NCBI RefSeq assembly: GCF_947502415.1
Contig: NZ_CANMZV010000032.1
Span: 1 to 33,247, forward strand
Length of the DNA stretch: 33,247 nt
Origin: an uncultured Photobacterium sp.
GTDB taxonomy: Bacteria > Pseudomonadota > Gammaproteobacteria > Enterobacterales > Vibrionaceae
Reading direction: 5' to 3'
Positions 1-7,411 of this stretch are shown here, piece after piece (positions within the stretch are counted from its first letter, which is position 1; every line of letters begins with the position of its first letter). Below the pieces are notes generated by a model. That model did not search any database. It was not told the DNA's origin and saw only the letters and a program-made list of their open reading frames with translations. The position numbers and the translations under genes were made by a program.

Positions 1-272
1 TTTCGAATCGGCTCAATGAATACTGATTGAGTTTCCATTACTAGAAGCTAGTAACGAGAACTCGAATTGACTGTGCCGCTTTCTCACTTTCACTTTTTAA
101 TAAAAAGTGAAACAAAAAAGCAATCGAACTATTTCTAGCTCTTGGTCACTCAGTTCATTGATAAATCTTTTTGACTAATCATTTCACGAGTGCCCACACA
201 GATTGCATGGTCAAATTGTTAAAGAACAAACTGACTGGTTAGCGGCTTTAGTTACCGTACCCGTATCAGTGA
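1..272 (-). promoter_or_regulatory. rRNA operon 5' leader (16S gene lies beyond the left edge)
   Basis: Read on the minus strand, this is the transcribed leader of an rrn operon. It carries a boxA antitermination element (TGTTCTTTAACAA, 216-228), followed by the characteristic rrn-leader stretch AATCTGTGTGGGCACTCGTG. Closer to the left edge are several perfect hairpins: stems at 88-98/102-112 (11 bp), 38-44/48-54 (7 bp), 55-58/61-64 and 12-17/26-31. Such stems fit the RNase III and leader processing region upstream of 16S. The 16S sequence itself is not in the window. A 16S-23S spacer is the alternative, because spacers also carry boxA, but a strong promoter lies directly upstream at 279-306, which favours the leader. 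Confidence 0.8.
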
Positions 273-278
273 GGCGGC

Positions 279-330
279 ATTATAAAGACTTCGACAGCAT
301 TGGCAATAGGCTTTTTAAAATAAATCATCC
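279..330 (-). promoter_or_regulatory. rRNA operon promoter with UP-like element
   Basis: On the minus strand there is a -35 TTGCCA (301-306), a 16-bp spacer and a perfect -10 TATAAT (279-284), followed by the GC-rich discriminator GCCGCCTC. The 16-bp spacing and GC-rich discriminator are typical of stringently controlled rRNA promoters. The AT-rich stretch upstream of the -35 (about 311-330) looks like an UP element. Transcription would start near 270-272 and run left through boxA. I found only this one convincing promoter; a second tandem promoter further right (340-420) is not clear. Confidence 0.8.
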
Positions 331-483
331 TCCAACAAACCAACCGAATAAAATTTACACAAAGCTGTCGTTTATGAATAAATTCACTACAGGAAATTTA
401 TCTTACAAACTAGAAGCAAATTAACGCCACGGAGATGACCCAACTAAACCTCAGTAATGAATGTATCCAAAGTAGAAATAATT

Positions 484-516
484 AAGCGCCTGATTTATTT
501 CTAAAAGCAGGCGCTT
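484..516 (-). terminator. clpB terminator
   Basis: A perfect 9-bp stem (484-492 with 508-516, AAGCGCCTG/CAGGCGCTT) and a 15-nt loop lie 36 bases beyond the clpB stop. On the minus strand the stem is followed by a moderately U-rich stretch (AATTATTTCT). It separates clpB transcription from the rrn promoter downstream. The plus-strand side has no T-run. Between this hairpin and the rrn UP element (about 331-483) I see only AT-rich sequence with no gene. Confidence 0.65.
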
Positions 517-552
517 TACATGCCCCTCAACACAATCGGAGCTAGTTAACCA

Positions 553-3126
553 TTATTGCTTAGTAATAATGCTCTCGTTTTCTGCGAGTAATTGAATCGG
601 CTTACTGGTCACAAACTTACCAGACAGAAGATCCTGAGCGAGCGGGTTCTCAATATAGTGCTGAATTGCCCGCTTCAAAGGACGCGCGCCATAAACCGGA
701 TCAAAACCAGCCAGGGCAATCAGCTCCAACGCACTGTCTTGCAACTCAAGCTGATAATCTTTTTCTTCCAGACGCTTAATTAGACGAGAGAGCTGAATCT
801 TGGCAATATTCTTGATGTTCTCCTGTCCCAGAGGATGGAAGACAACGGTTTCATCTACCCGGTTAATAAACTCAGGGCGGAAGTGCTGCCCAACCACTTC
901 CATGACTGTATTTTTGATCCCTTCGTAATCCAGTTCACCGAAATGTTCCTGAATACGATCAGATCCCAGGTTAGATGTCATAATGATCACGCTATTACGA
1001 AAATCAACAGTTCGCCCCTGGCCATCAGTCAGACGACCATCGTCCAAAACCTGTAGCAATATATTGAATACATCTGGATGGGCTTTTTCAACCTCATCAA
1101 GAAGGATCACTGAATAAGGACGACGACGAATAGCTTCTGTCAGATAGCCCCCCTCCTCATAGCCAACATAACCCGGAGGCGCGCCAACCAAACGAGCAAC
1201 AGAATGTTTCTCCATAAATTCAGACATATCGATCCGTACCATGGCATCTTCGCTGTCAAACATAAAGTGCGCCAAAGACTTGCACAGTTCAGTTTTACCA
1301 ACACCCGTAGGGCCTAAGAATAAGAACGAACCTATTGGGCGATTCGGATCAGATAATCCAGCACGGCTACGCCGAATTGCGTTAGCTACCGCATCAACCG
1401 CCTCATCCTGGCCAATCACCCGCTTATGCAATGACTCTTCCATGCGCAATAATTTATCACGCTCGCCTTCCAGCATTTTAGCTACCGGTATCCCGGTCTG
1501 ACGTGATAGGACTTCCGCAATTTCCGCATCGGTGACCTTGTTCTTCAGCAGACTCATCTCTTGCATTTCTGCCTGTGCCGCCAGATCCAACTGTTTTTCA
1601 AGTTCTGGGATCTTGCCATACTGCAACTCTGACATACGGTTAAGATCACCGGCGCGTCGGGCGATCTCCATGTCTGTACGCGCCTGCTCAAGCTCCGTTT
1701 TAATATGCTGGGTACCAGAAAGTGCAGCCTTTTCGGCGTTCCACACTTCTTCCAGTTCAGCGTATTCACGTTCTTTTTTATCCAGCTCTTCAGACAAATC
1801 CTTCAACCGCTTATGACTGGCATCATCACTTTCTTTTTCCAAAGCCTGCCGCTCAATCTTAAGCTGAATAATACGTCGCTCTAGGCGATCTAAAGATTCA
1901 GGCTTAGAGTCAATCTGCATGCGAATGCTGGATGCTGCCTCATCAATCAAATCAATTGCTTTATCCGGCAACTGGCGATCCGAAATATAACGGTACGACA
2001 AACCAGCCGCAGCGACAATAGCAGGGTCAGTGATCTCTACATGGTGGTGCAACTCATAACGCTCTTTCAGGCCACGCAGGATCGCAACGGTATCTTCAAC
2101 AGTCGGCTCCTCCACCAGCACTTTTTGGAAACGACGCTCCAGCGCCGCATCTTTCTCTATATACTGACGGTATTCATCCAGTGTTGTGGCTCCGACACAA
2201 TGCAGTTCACCCCGGGCCAGCGCAGGTTTAAGCATATTACCGGCATCCATTGAACCCTCGCCTTTACCGGCTCCGACCATGGTATGCAGTTCATCTATGA
2301 ACAGGATAATATTACCTTCTTCCTGAGACAGCTCATTCAGTACTGCCTTGAGTCGCTCTTCAAATTCACCGCGATATTTTGCACCGGCAATCAGAGCTCC
2401 CATATCCAAGGACAAAACGCGCTTATGTCTCAGCCCTTCTGGCACTTCGCCATTTACAATTCGCTGCGCAAGGCCTTCGACGATAGCCGTTTTACCAACA
2501 CCAGGCTCCCCAATGATCACTGGGTTGTTCTTGGTACGACGCTGGAGTACCTGGATGGTACGGCGAATTTCATCATCACGGCCGATTACCGGATCAAGCT
2601 TGCCCTGTTCGGCACGCTCGGTCAGATCAATCGTGAATTTTTTCAACGCCTGGCGGTTTTCCTCCGCATTAGGATCATCGACGTTCTGACCGCCACGCAC
2701 TTGCTCGATTGCTTGCTCAACCTTATCAGCACTCAAGCCTTTCTCTTTTAACAGCTGACCCAATGGGCCCTTGTCGTCAACAGCCGCTAAAATAAATAAT
2801 TCTGACGAGATATATTTGTCTTTGCGCTTCTGAGCAAGCTTGTCACACATATTGAACAGCATCCCCATCCCATGGGAAAGCTGGACATCACCACCAATAC
2901 CACTCACTTTGGGCAGGCGTTCCAATCGCTCAGACAAACCAGATCGCAGTTGGGAAATATCAACATTCAGCATCGTCAGCAACGGTCGAATTGTGCTGCC
3001 GTCCTGATTTAGCAGTGCCACCATGAGGTGAGCAGGTTCGATATACTGATGGTCTCGCCCTAAAGCCAGCGATTGTGCATCAGATATCGCCATTTGGAAT
3101 TTGCTAGTAAAACGGTCAAGACGCAT
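553..3126 (-). CDS. clpB: ATP-dependent disaggregase ClpB
   Basis: ClpB is the Hsp100 hexameric chaperone that, with DnaK/DnaJ/GrpE, threads and reactivates aggregated proteins after heat stress in the cytoplasm. The 857-residue product matches the family length. Visible in order: an N-terminal Clp repeat domain (about 1-145); nucleotide-binding domain 1 with Walker A GEPGVGKT (near 206) and a DELHTMVGAG Walker B region; a long charged coiled-coil middle domain (about 410-530); and nucleotide-binding domain 2 with Walker A GPTGVGKT (near 605), then sensor and arginine-finger regions. The ATG start has a strong Shine-Dalgarno (GGGAGGA, 3130-3136). It is a single-gene unit under a sigma-32 promoter, next to an rrn operon as in E. 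coli. Confidence 0.98.
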   Translation of the reverse strand: MRLDRFTSKFQMAISDAQSLALGRDHQYIEPAHLMVALLNQDGSTIRPLLTMLNVDISQLRSGLSERLERLPKVSGIGGDVQLSHGMGMLFNMCDKLAQKRKDKYISSELFILAAVDDKGPLGQLLKEKGLSADKVEQAIEQVRGGQNVDDPNAEENRQALKKFTIDLTERAEQGKLDPVIGRDDEIRRTIQVLQRRTKNNPVIIGEPGVGKTAIVEGLAQRIVNGEVPEGLRHKRVLSLDMGALIAGAKYRGEFEERLKAVLNELSQEEGNIILFIDELHTMVGAGKGEGSMDAGNMLKPALARGELHCVGATTLDEYRQYIEKDAALERRFQKVLVEEPTVEDTVAILRGLKERYELHHHVEITDPAIVAAAGLSYRYISDRQLPDKAIDLIDEAASSIRMQIDSKPESLDRLERRIIQLKIERQALEKESDDASHKRLKDLSEELDKKEREYAELEEVWNAEKAALSGTQHIKTELEQARTDMEIARRAGDLNRMSELQYGKIPELEKQLDLAAQAEMQEMSLLKNKVTDAEIAEVLSRQTGIPVAKMLEGERDKLLRMEESLHKRVIGQDEAVDAVANAIRRSRAGLSDPNRPIGSFLFLGPTGVGKTELCKSLAHFMFDSEDAMVRIDMSEFMEKHSVARLVGAPPGYVGYEEGGYLTEAIRRRPYSVILLDEVEKAHPDVFNILLQVLDDGRLTDGQGRTVDFRNSVIIMTSNLGSDRIQEHFGELDYEGIKNTVMEVVGQHFRPEFINRVDETVVFHPLGQENIKNIAKIQLSRLIKRLEEKDYQLELQDSALELIALAGFDPVYGARPLKRAIQHYIENPLAQDLLSGKFVTSKPIQLLAENESIITKQ

Positions 3127-3159
3127 AAGTCCTCCCTATATCATCGTTTCTCTCGATAG

Positions 3160-3188
3160 ATATGGTGGTACAAGAAGCTGATTTCAAC
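3160..3188 (-). promoter_or_regulatory. sigma-32 heat-shock promoter of clpB
   Basis: On the minus strand the -35 GTTGAAA (3182-3188) and the -10 CACCATAT (3160-3167) are separated by 14 bp. This fits the known RpoH consensus (CTTGAAA, 13-15 bp spacer, CCCCATNT) with one mismatch in each element. It lies about 35-60 bases upstream of the clpB start codon, as expected for a heat-shock gene. Confidence 0.75.
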
Positions 3189-3412
3189 CAATTTCCATTG
3201 AGATATTGCCAAAGCGCCTCCCTAATAACTGTTGATACTGACATCACAGGTTTCTGGACTCACTATAAAAAATCAGCTGCAAACAATTTTTCAATCCGGC
3301 ATTTCAACAACATGCATCGCATATGATAAAAGTCACACTTCATAACCGACATAAAAGCCGAATACTGCCATCACTATTGTGAAATAACGCTTAGTTATGG
3401 GAGAAAATAACA

Positions 3413-3790
3413 ATGAACAAAGCAAGGGCCTGGATGATTCCAATATTGGCAGGGAGTTGGGGATTGTTGGCAATGCCAGGATGGGCAATGGGATGTGACC
3501 CAGGCGCGGGAGCTAATGTCACGTTAGTCTATGTGGAAGATTACGCTTCGGGTGCCAGTGCAGGTCAGATTGTAAAACAGAAAGTGGAATACTTACGAGG
3601 CATCATGTCAGGTTCGGCGTTTGAAACAGTGACACCAATTCAATCCAGTCTTTCTATGTATGACGAGACGGAAGTGGAAAAGAAACTGGTCATCACGTTA
3701 AGTAGCCAATATTGGGGCTCGTTTGATGCGATGACTCAGGTTGTTAACAGTAAAGGATACATCTCAGTTGATGTATCACAATGTAATTAA
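3413..3790 (+). CDS. Small secreted protein of unknown function
   Basis: I do not recognise this 125-residue protein. It begins with a clear Sec signal peptide: a basic start (MNKARA), a hydrophobic core, and a probable signal peptidase I site after PGWA (residue 25). The mature protein would be about 100 residues and has only two cysteines, C28 near its new N-terminus and C124 as the penultimate residue, so a disulphide could tie the ends together. There is no lipobox and no second membrane segment. The start is supported by a GGGAGA Shine-Dalgarno nine bases upstream. It stands alone, divergent from clpB and convergent with pgeF. Export to the periplasm or outside is inferred from the signal peptide; no function is claimed. 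Confidence 0.8.
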   Translation: MNKARAWMIPILAGSWGLLAMPGWAMGCDPGAGANVTLVYVEDYASGASAGQIVKQKVEYLRGIMSGSAFETVTPIQSSLSMYDETEVEKKLVITLSSQYWGSFDAMTQVVNSKGYISVDVSQCN

Positions 3791-3812
3791 AAGAATTACA
3801 TATGCTATAAGA

Positions 3813-3828
3813 GTAGCTTAGGCGCTAC
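3813..3828. terminator. Weak hairpin between convergent secreted-protein gene and pgeF
   Basis: A 5-bp stem (GTAGC 3813-3817, GCTAC 3824-3828) sits in the 41-base gap between two convergent genes. On the minus strand it is followed by a short U-containing stretch (TCTTATAG). It may be a shared weak terminator; the stem is short, so this is tentative. Confidence 0.3.
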
Positions 3829-3831
3829 ACA

Positions 3832-4563
3832 TCAATGATCGACCAACCAGATCAACGAAGCCTGGCGTCCCGTTACGCCATCCCGGCGGTAGGAGTAAAA
3901 AAGCTCAGGATCGCTAAAGGTACAATACTGACCACCATAGATTTGAGTGACGCCATACGCCTGCAGGCGTTGTCGTGCCAATATATATAGATCGGCCAGC
4001 CATTTGTCACCATGAGGCTTAAAAGCATGCTCAGCCTGAGGACTGCCAGCAATAAATTGCTCACGCACCTCACCGCCGACTTCAAAGACTTCCGGGCTAA
4101 TGGCCGGGCCAAGCCAGGCCATTATGCTATCCGCAGGCACCGTAAATTTAGCCAAAGCAGCCTCAATGATCCCATCAGCCAAGCCACGCCATCCGGCATG
4201 AACGGCGGCAACCTGAGTTCCTTCCTTATCGCAAAGCAATAGTGGCAGGCAGTCCGCAGTCATGACAACACAACCAAGCCCGGCAACTTGGGTATAACTA
4301 CCATCAGCATCCGAAACACTGGACAGTGGCGATTGCAACTCAATGACCCGGGTACTATGGATCTGGTTCAGCCAGGCTGGCTGTTCCATCAACCCGAGTT
4401 GCTGTTGCAGCAAAGTCCGGTTTTTCCCGACGAGCTCTGCCTCATCCCCGACATGCAACCCCAGATTCAGCCCCTGATAAGGAGGCTGACTAACCCCGCC
4501 CAAACGCGTGGTCGATGCCGCTTTGACATGTGCGGCGGCAGGCCAGTCAGGGAAGATAAGCAT
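3832..4563 (-). CDS. pgeF: YfiH/PgeF family purine nucleoside phosphorylase-like protein
   Basis: This 243-residue protein belongs to the YfiH/LACC1 (multicopper polyphenol oxidase fold) family. In E. coli PgeF (YfiH) has been linked to editing wrongly incorporated L-serine from peptidoglycan precursors, and relatives have purine nucleoside phosphorylase or adenosine deaminase activity. Family metal-site motifs are visible: the MTADCLPLLLC segment and VAAVHAGWRGLADG, then a C-terminal QYCTFSDPELFYSYRRDG signature. It begins one base after the rluD stop (TAATATG), so the two genes are almost certainly co-transcribed and translationally coupled, the same rluD-pgeF pairing as in E. coli. Confidence 0.93.
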   Translation of the reverse strand: MLIFPDWPAAAHVKAASTTRLGGVSQPPYQGLNLGLHVGDEAELVGKNRTLLQQQLGLMEQPAWLNQIHSTRVIELQSPLSSVSDADGSYTQVAGLGCVVMTADCLPLLLCDKEGTQVAAVHAGWRGLADGIIEAALAKFTVPADSIMAWLGPAISPEVFEVGGEVREQFIAGSPQAEHAFKPHGDKWLADLYILARQRLQAYGVTQIYGGQYCTFSDPELFYSYRRDGVTGRQASLIWLVDH

Positions 4564-4564
4564 A

Positions 4565-5539
4565 TTAGTACTCGTCCTCGTGATGCTCTTCTTTGTCTTT
4601 ACGAAGGATGTTGATCATCGCCACCATATCGACAGGCAGCGGCGCATGCCACTCCATCAGCTCACCGGTGATCGGGTGATCCAAACGCAACATTCGCGCA
4701 TGCAACGCCTGGCGGTCAAATGCACGCAGCGCCTGAACCAGCTCGTCAGAAGCATTGCGCGGTGGGCGCGGGCGACCACCATAAGTTGCATCCCCCACCA
4801 GCGGATGAGCCAGGTAAGACATATGTACACGGATCTGGTGAGTACGGCCAGTTTCCAGACGCAGCACAATACGCGTATGCTCGCGAAAGTGCTCAGCCAC
4901 ACGGTAATGTGTAATTGCCGGCTTGCCCAACTCATGAACCGCCATGCAAGTACGCTTGGTTGCGTGACGACCGATAGGTTTTTCAACAACACCACCACCG
5001 GTCATTTTACCCATAGCGATCGCTTCATACTCACGAGTGATCTTACGCTTCTGCAAAGCACGAACCAGACGCGTCTGCGCCTGAATAGTCTTCGCAACCA
5101 CCATCAGGCCGGTGGTATCCTTATCAAGACGGTGAACAATACCTGCACGTGGTACTTCAGCCAACTCCGGACAGTGGTGCAACAAGGCATTCAGTACGGT
5201 GCCATCTGGTGTACCGGCTCCCGGGTGAACCACAAAATCACGCGGCTTGTTAATCACCAGAATGTGTTCATCTTCATACACAATATCTAGCGGGATATCC
5301 TGAGCAATCCAACGAACTTCATCTTCAATCTCAGCAATAACCTGAAGCGCTTCACCACCCATCATTTTGGAGCGCGGTTTTTTGACGACTTCGCCATCTA
5401 CGGAAACCATACCATTCAAAATCCACTCTTTAATACGAGAGCGGGAATAATCTGGATATAATTCAGCGATAACCTGGTCAAGTCGCAGACCTAACTGGCT
5501 ATCTTTTACGGTATTTGTTAACTCTATCTGCTGTGCCAT
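4565..5539 (-). CDS. rluD: 23S rRNA pseudouridine synthase RluD
   Basis: RluD makes the pseudouridines at 1911, 1915 and 1917 in helix 69 of 23S rRNA, which matter for ribosome assembly and termination. An N-terminal S4 RNA-binding domain (LRLDQVIAELYPDYSRSRIK) is followed by the RluA-type catalytic domain with the hallmark VHRLDKDTTGLMV containing the catalytic Asp. I chose the ATG at 5539 (MAQQIELTN) because E. coli RluD starts at the equivalent position; a TTG five codons upstream (5554) would also be open. It is the first gene of the rluD-pgeF unit and is divergent from bamD across about 139 bases. Confidence 0.96.
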   Translation of the reverse strand: MAQQIELTNTVKDSQLGLRLDQVIAELYPDYSRSRIKEWILNGMVSVDGEVVKKPRSKMMGGEALQVIAEIEDEVRWIAQDIPLDIVYEDEHILVINKPRDFVVHPGAGTPDGTVLNALLHHCPELAEVPRAGIVHRLDKDTTGLMVVAKTIQAQTRLVRALQKRKITREYEAIAMGKMTGGGVVEKPIGRHATKRTCMAVHELGKPAITHYRVAEHFREHTRIVLRLETGRTHQIRVHMSYLAHPLVGDATYGGRPRPPRNASDELVQALRAFDRQALHARMLRLDHPITGELMEWHAPLPVDMVAMINILRKDKEEHHEDEY

Positions 5540-5678
5540 AGCGAACTTTTTCAAAAAGCGTGGGACTAAACGTCAAACGCTGCGTAAAATAACATAATAG
5601 TGTCATTGTATCTGTTAACGGCTCAGACCGTAATGGATCCACATAAATAAAATTTTTATCAAGGAAACAGACGCCGCA

Positions 5679-6404
5679 ATGAAACGCCTGACAATCACGA
5701 CTTTTCTTGCCGTTGCCATTCTTTCAGGCTGTTCAAGCACTGAAGAAATAGTACCCGATGTCCCGCCATCCGAGTTGTATGCCACTGCTCAGCTGGCCTT
5801 ACAAAGTGGAAGCTGGGTTACTGCAATCGAACAGCTGGAAACATTGGACTCACGCTATCCGTTTGGTGCTTATTCAGAGCAGGTACAACTTGACCTGATC
5901 TATGCGTACTACAAGAATGACGATTTAGCCCTCGGCGAAGCCACCATCGATCGCTTCAACCGCCTTAACCCAGCTCATGAAAAAGCAGACTGGGTGCTGT
6001 ATATGCGTGGCCTGACCCACATGGCTCAAGACCGCAGCTTTATGCATGATCTGTTCAATATTGACCGCCATGACCGCGATCCGGAACCGGCCCGCCAGGC
6101 TTTCCGTGATTTTAAGCGAATGCTGGATCGTTACCCGAACAGCCACTATGCCGCCGATGCCAAAGCGCGTATGACCTTCCTTAAAAACCGACTGGCCGAT
6201 TATGAGCTGGCTGCGGTCGATTTCTACATCCGCCGCGAAGCTTGGGTTGCAGCCATCAACCGTGCCCAGCAGATCCAGCAACAGTATCCAGATACCCAAG
6301 CGGCCCGTCAGTCTCTGGCGTTGATGCAGACGGCCTATGAAAAACTGAACCTGCAAGAACCACTGAAACATACCAAGAAGCTAATTGCCCTTAACCCGCA
6401 ATAA
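5679..6404 (+). CDS. bamD: Outer membrane assembly lipoprotein BamD
   Basis: BamD (YfiO/ComL) is the essential lipoprotein of the BAM complex that inserts beta-barrel proteins into the outer membrane. The 241-residue protein has a lipoprotein signal peptide with lipobox LSGC (lipidated Cys18) and then tetratricopeptide-like repeats, including the family segments LETLDSRYPFG, QVQLDLIYAYYKN and RYPNSHYAADAKARM. The start has an AAGGAA Shine-Dalgarno at 5661-5666. It is a single gene closed by a strong terminator at 6426-6455. Its divergence from rluD matches E. coli. Confidence 0.97.
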   Translation: MKRLTITTFLAVAILSGCSSTEEIVPDVPPSELYATAQLALQSGSWVTAIEQLETLDSRYPFGAYSEQVQLDLIYAYYKNDDLALGEATIDRFNRLNPAHEKADWVLYMRGLTHMAQDRSFMHDLFNIDRHDRDPEPARQAFRDFKRMLDRYPNSHYAADAKARMTFLKNRLADYELAAVDFYIRREAWVAAINRAQQIQQQYPDTQAARQSLALMQTAYEKLNLQEPLKHTKKLIALNPQ

Positions 6405-6425
6405 GCCTTCTCTCTGTTACAAAAA

Positions 6426-6455
6426 AACAGCAACCATCTGGCTGCTGTTTTTTTT
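6426..6455 (+). terminator. bamD rho-independent terminator
   Basis: The hairpin AACAGC...GCTGTT (6426-6449), with a mostly paired interior and an ATCT loop, is followed by an uninterrupted T-run (6448-6455). It lies 22 bases after the bamD stop. The A-run on the other side could give some termination on the minus strand as well. Confidence 0.88.
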
Positions 6456-6800
6456 GTATTCATCGAATATTTACCATCACTTTTTTCAGCAAATAACGAG
6501 CACCTGTGACAGTGGTGATATTTTGTTCGAGTTATTTTCACCCAACCCATTGTTATAGCTCGAATAAAGCCCCTGATCAGCACCAGCCGTCAGCGTTCTT
6601 TATTCCCCCATACTGCCCTAATTAATTCACCTTCGACAAGCATTTTGTTCAAACTTTTGTGCAACAAACGAAGGTCGATCACAGAATTTTTCTGGACTTT
6701 CCCCTAACAACACAAACGTGATTATGATCACATTATTAAGGCCTGATTTTAGTAATCTGAAGTCAACCCAACGAAGGGTAGCAAAAGAGGAAAGATAATT
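6456..6800 (+). promoter_or_regulatory. Regulatory region upstream of raiA
   Basis: The bamD-raiA gap is 396 bases. Beyond the bamD terminator I see no credible gene. The right part holds the CRP-like site described separately (6714-6735) and, just before raiA, a good Shine-Dalgarno (AGAGGAAA, 6786-6793). No sigma-70 promoter stands out with both boxes; the AT-rich stretch after the CRP site is a plausible promoter location. Confidence 0.45.
6714..6735 (+). promoter_or_regulatory. CRP (cAMP receptor protein) binding site upstream of raiA
   Basis: The core CGTGA-TTATGA-TCACA (6717-6732) matches the CRP consensus TGTGA-N6-TCACA at nine of ten core positions, with A-rich flank on the left and AT-rich on the right. 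It lies 66 bases upstream of the raiA start codon. CRP control of raiA fits a stationary-phase ribosome hibernation factor. The assignment is by motif only. Confidence 0.6.
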
Positions 6801-7139
6801 ATGACAGTAAACATCGCCGGCAAAAACCTTGATATCACCCCTGCTATCCGTGAACGTATTGAGTTTAAATTCAATAAGTTAGAAAAATATCAGGTTCCAC
6901 TAATCAACAAGCACGCAGTCATCAGCACAGAACCAAACAGACAATTTAAAGTAGAGGCATCTGCAGCAATTCCTGGAGGTCAGCTAGTCGCCTCAGCAGA
7001 GCACGATGACATGTATGGTGCTATCACCGAAGTTTACCAAAAGCTGGAACGCCAACTGAATAAACAAACTCACAAACCGACAGCGCGACGCGCCAGCCAT
7101 AGCGATAGACCAGAGGTTGAAGAAGAAGCCGAAGCATAA
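6801..7139 (+). CDS. raiA: Ribosome-associated inhibitor / short hibernation factor
   Basis: RaiA (YfiA, protein Y) binds the 30S decoding channel during cold shock and stationary phase, stabilising inactive 70S ribosomes. The 112-residue protein has the S30AE/HPF domain: the start MTVNIAGKNLDITPAIRE, the segment VASAEHDDMYGAITE, and the basic helix KLERQLNKQTHKPTARR, then an acidic C-terminal tail. The acidic tail and its place between bamD and pheA are the same as E. coli raiA, which favours RaiA over HPF. It is a single gene with a strong terminator downstream. Confidence 0.95.
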   Translation: MTVNIAGKNLDITPAIRERIEFKFNKLEKYQVPLINKHAVISTEPNRQFKVEASAAIPGGQLVASAEHDDMYGAITEVYQKLERQLNKQTHKPTARRASHSDRPEVEEEAEA

Positions 7140-7157
7140 TTATTAAAGAGGATTTCC

Positions 7158-7185
7158 AAACAGCCCTGCCTTTGCAGGGCTGTTT
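7158..7185 (+). terminator. raiA terminator
   Basis: A perfect 12-bp stem (AAACAGCCCTGC 7158-7169 with GCAGGGCTGTTT 7174-7185) has a 4-base loop. It is followed by a weak T tract (TTTACATTCT). It separates raiA from the phe leader promoter at 7195. Confidence 0.8.
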
Positions 7186-7194
7186 ACATTCTGC

Positions 7195-7221
7195 TTGACA
7201 AGCCCCGACCTGCTGCATAAT
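7195..7221 (+). promoter_or_regulatory. Probable pheLA promoter
   Basis: A perfect -35 TTGACA (7195-7200) is followed by CATAAT (7216-7221), a five-of-six match to the -10. The spacer is only 15 bp, shorter than the ideal 17. It lies between the raiA terminator and the Phe-rich leader peptide, where the promoter of an attenuated pheA unit should be. Confidence 0.55.
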
Positions 7222-7260
7222 GTTGAATCATATTCACTACAAAATAAACAGTTACCAAAC

Positions 7261-7311
7261 ATGCAGCGATTCAACCTGTTTTTCTTTAGCTTCTTTTTTA
7301 TATCGCCTTAA
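7261..7311 (+). CDS. pheL: phe operon leader peptide PheL
   Basis: This 16-codon ORF encodes MQRFNLFFFSFFFISP, in which 7 of 16 residues are phenylalanine (runs of three and three). It plays the part of E. coli PheL: ribosome stalling at Phe codons when charged tRNA-Phe is scarce lets an antiterminator form and pheA be transcribed. It is followed by a potential antiterminator strand (7313-7319) and a terminator (7356-7381). I see no clear Shine-Dalgarno before the ATG, so its translation efficiency is uncertain. It is too short for ordinary ORF finders, and a 62-codon ORF (7220-7408) overlaps it in another frame. Confidence 0.88.
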   Translation: MQRFNLFFFSFFFISP

Positions 7312-7312
7312 T

Positions 7313-7381
7313 GGGGGCTTTCGTTACGCAAGAAATAAGCTAAAGACGAACAGACAGCCTCCTCTCCAGGGAGGCTTTTTT
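7313..7381 (+). terminator. phe attenuator: antiterminator strand and terminator
   Basis: The terminator is AGCCTCC (7356-7362) paired with GGAGGCT (7370-7376), a 7-base loop and a T-run (7376-7381). The 5' arm of the terminator can instead pair with GGGGGCT (7313-7319), just after the pheL stop, with one G-U pair; this would be the antiterminator. The same 7313-7319 strand can also pair with AGCTTC (7288-7293) inside pheL through G-U pairs, giving a possible protector hairpin. The three mutually exclusive pairings are the classic logic of amino acid attenuation. The pairings are seen in the sequence; regulation is inferred from the E. coli pheA model. Confidence 0.82.
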
Positions 7382-7411
7382 GTATCAGTTGCAGACAGGC
7401 AGGGATAAACA

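Noticed and set aside
203..424. 73-codon plus-strand ORF at the left end
   Set aside because: It runs through the rrn boxA and promoter on the opposite strand, and its start has no Shine-Dalgarno. The sequence is explained by the rRNA operon leader.
2284..2751. 155-codon plus-strand ORF inside clpB
   Set aside because: It is antisense to the NBD1 region of clpB, with no ribosome-binding site and no plausible product.
4508..5290. Long plus-strand ORF (260 codons) opposite pgeF and rluD
   Set aside because: It is antisense to two well recognised genes, and its translation is rich in His, Thr and Arg with no recognisable motif. It is a shadow of the codon pattern of rluD.
7220..7408. 62-codon ORF across the phe leader
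   Set aside because: It overlaps pheL and the attenuator in another frame. The leader elements explain the sequence better.
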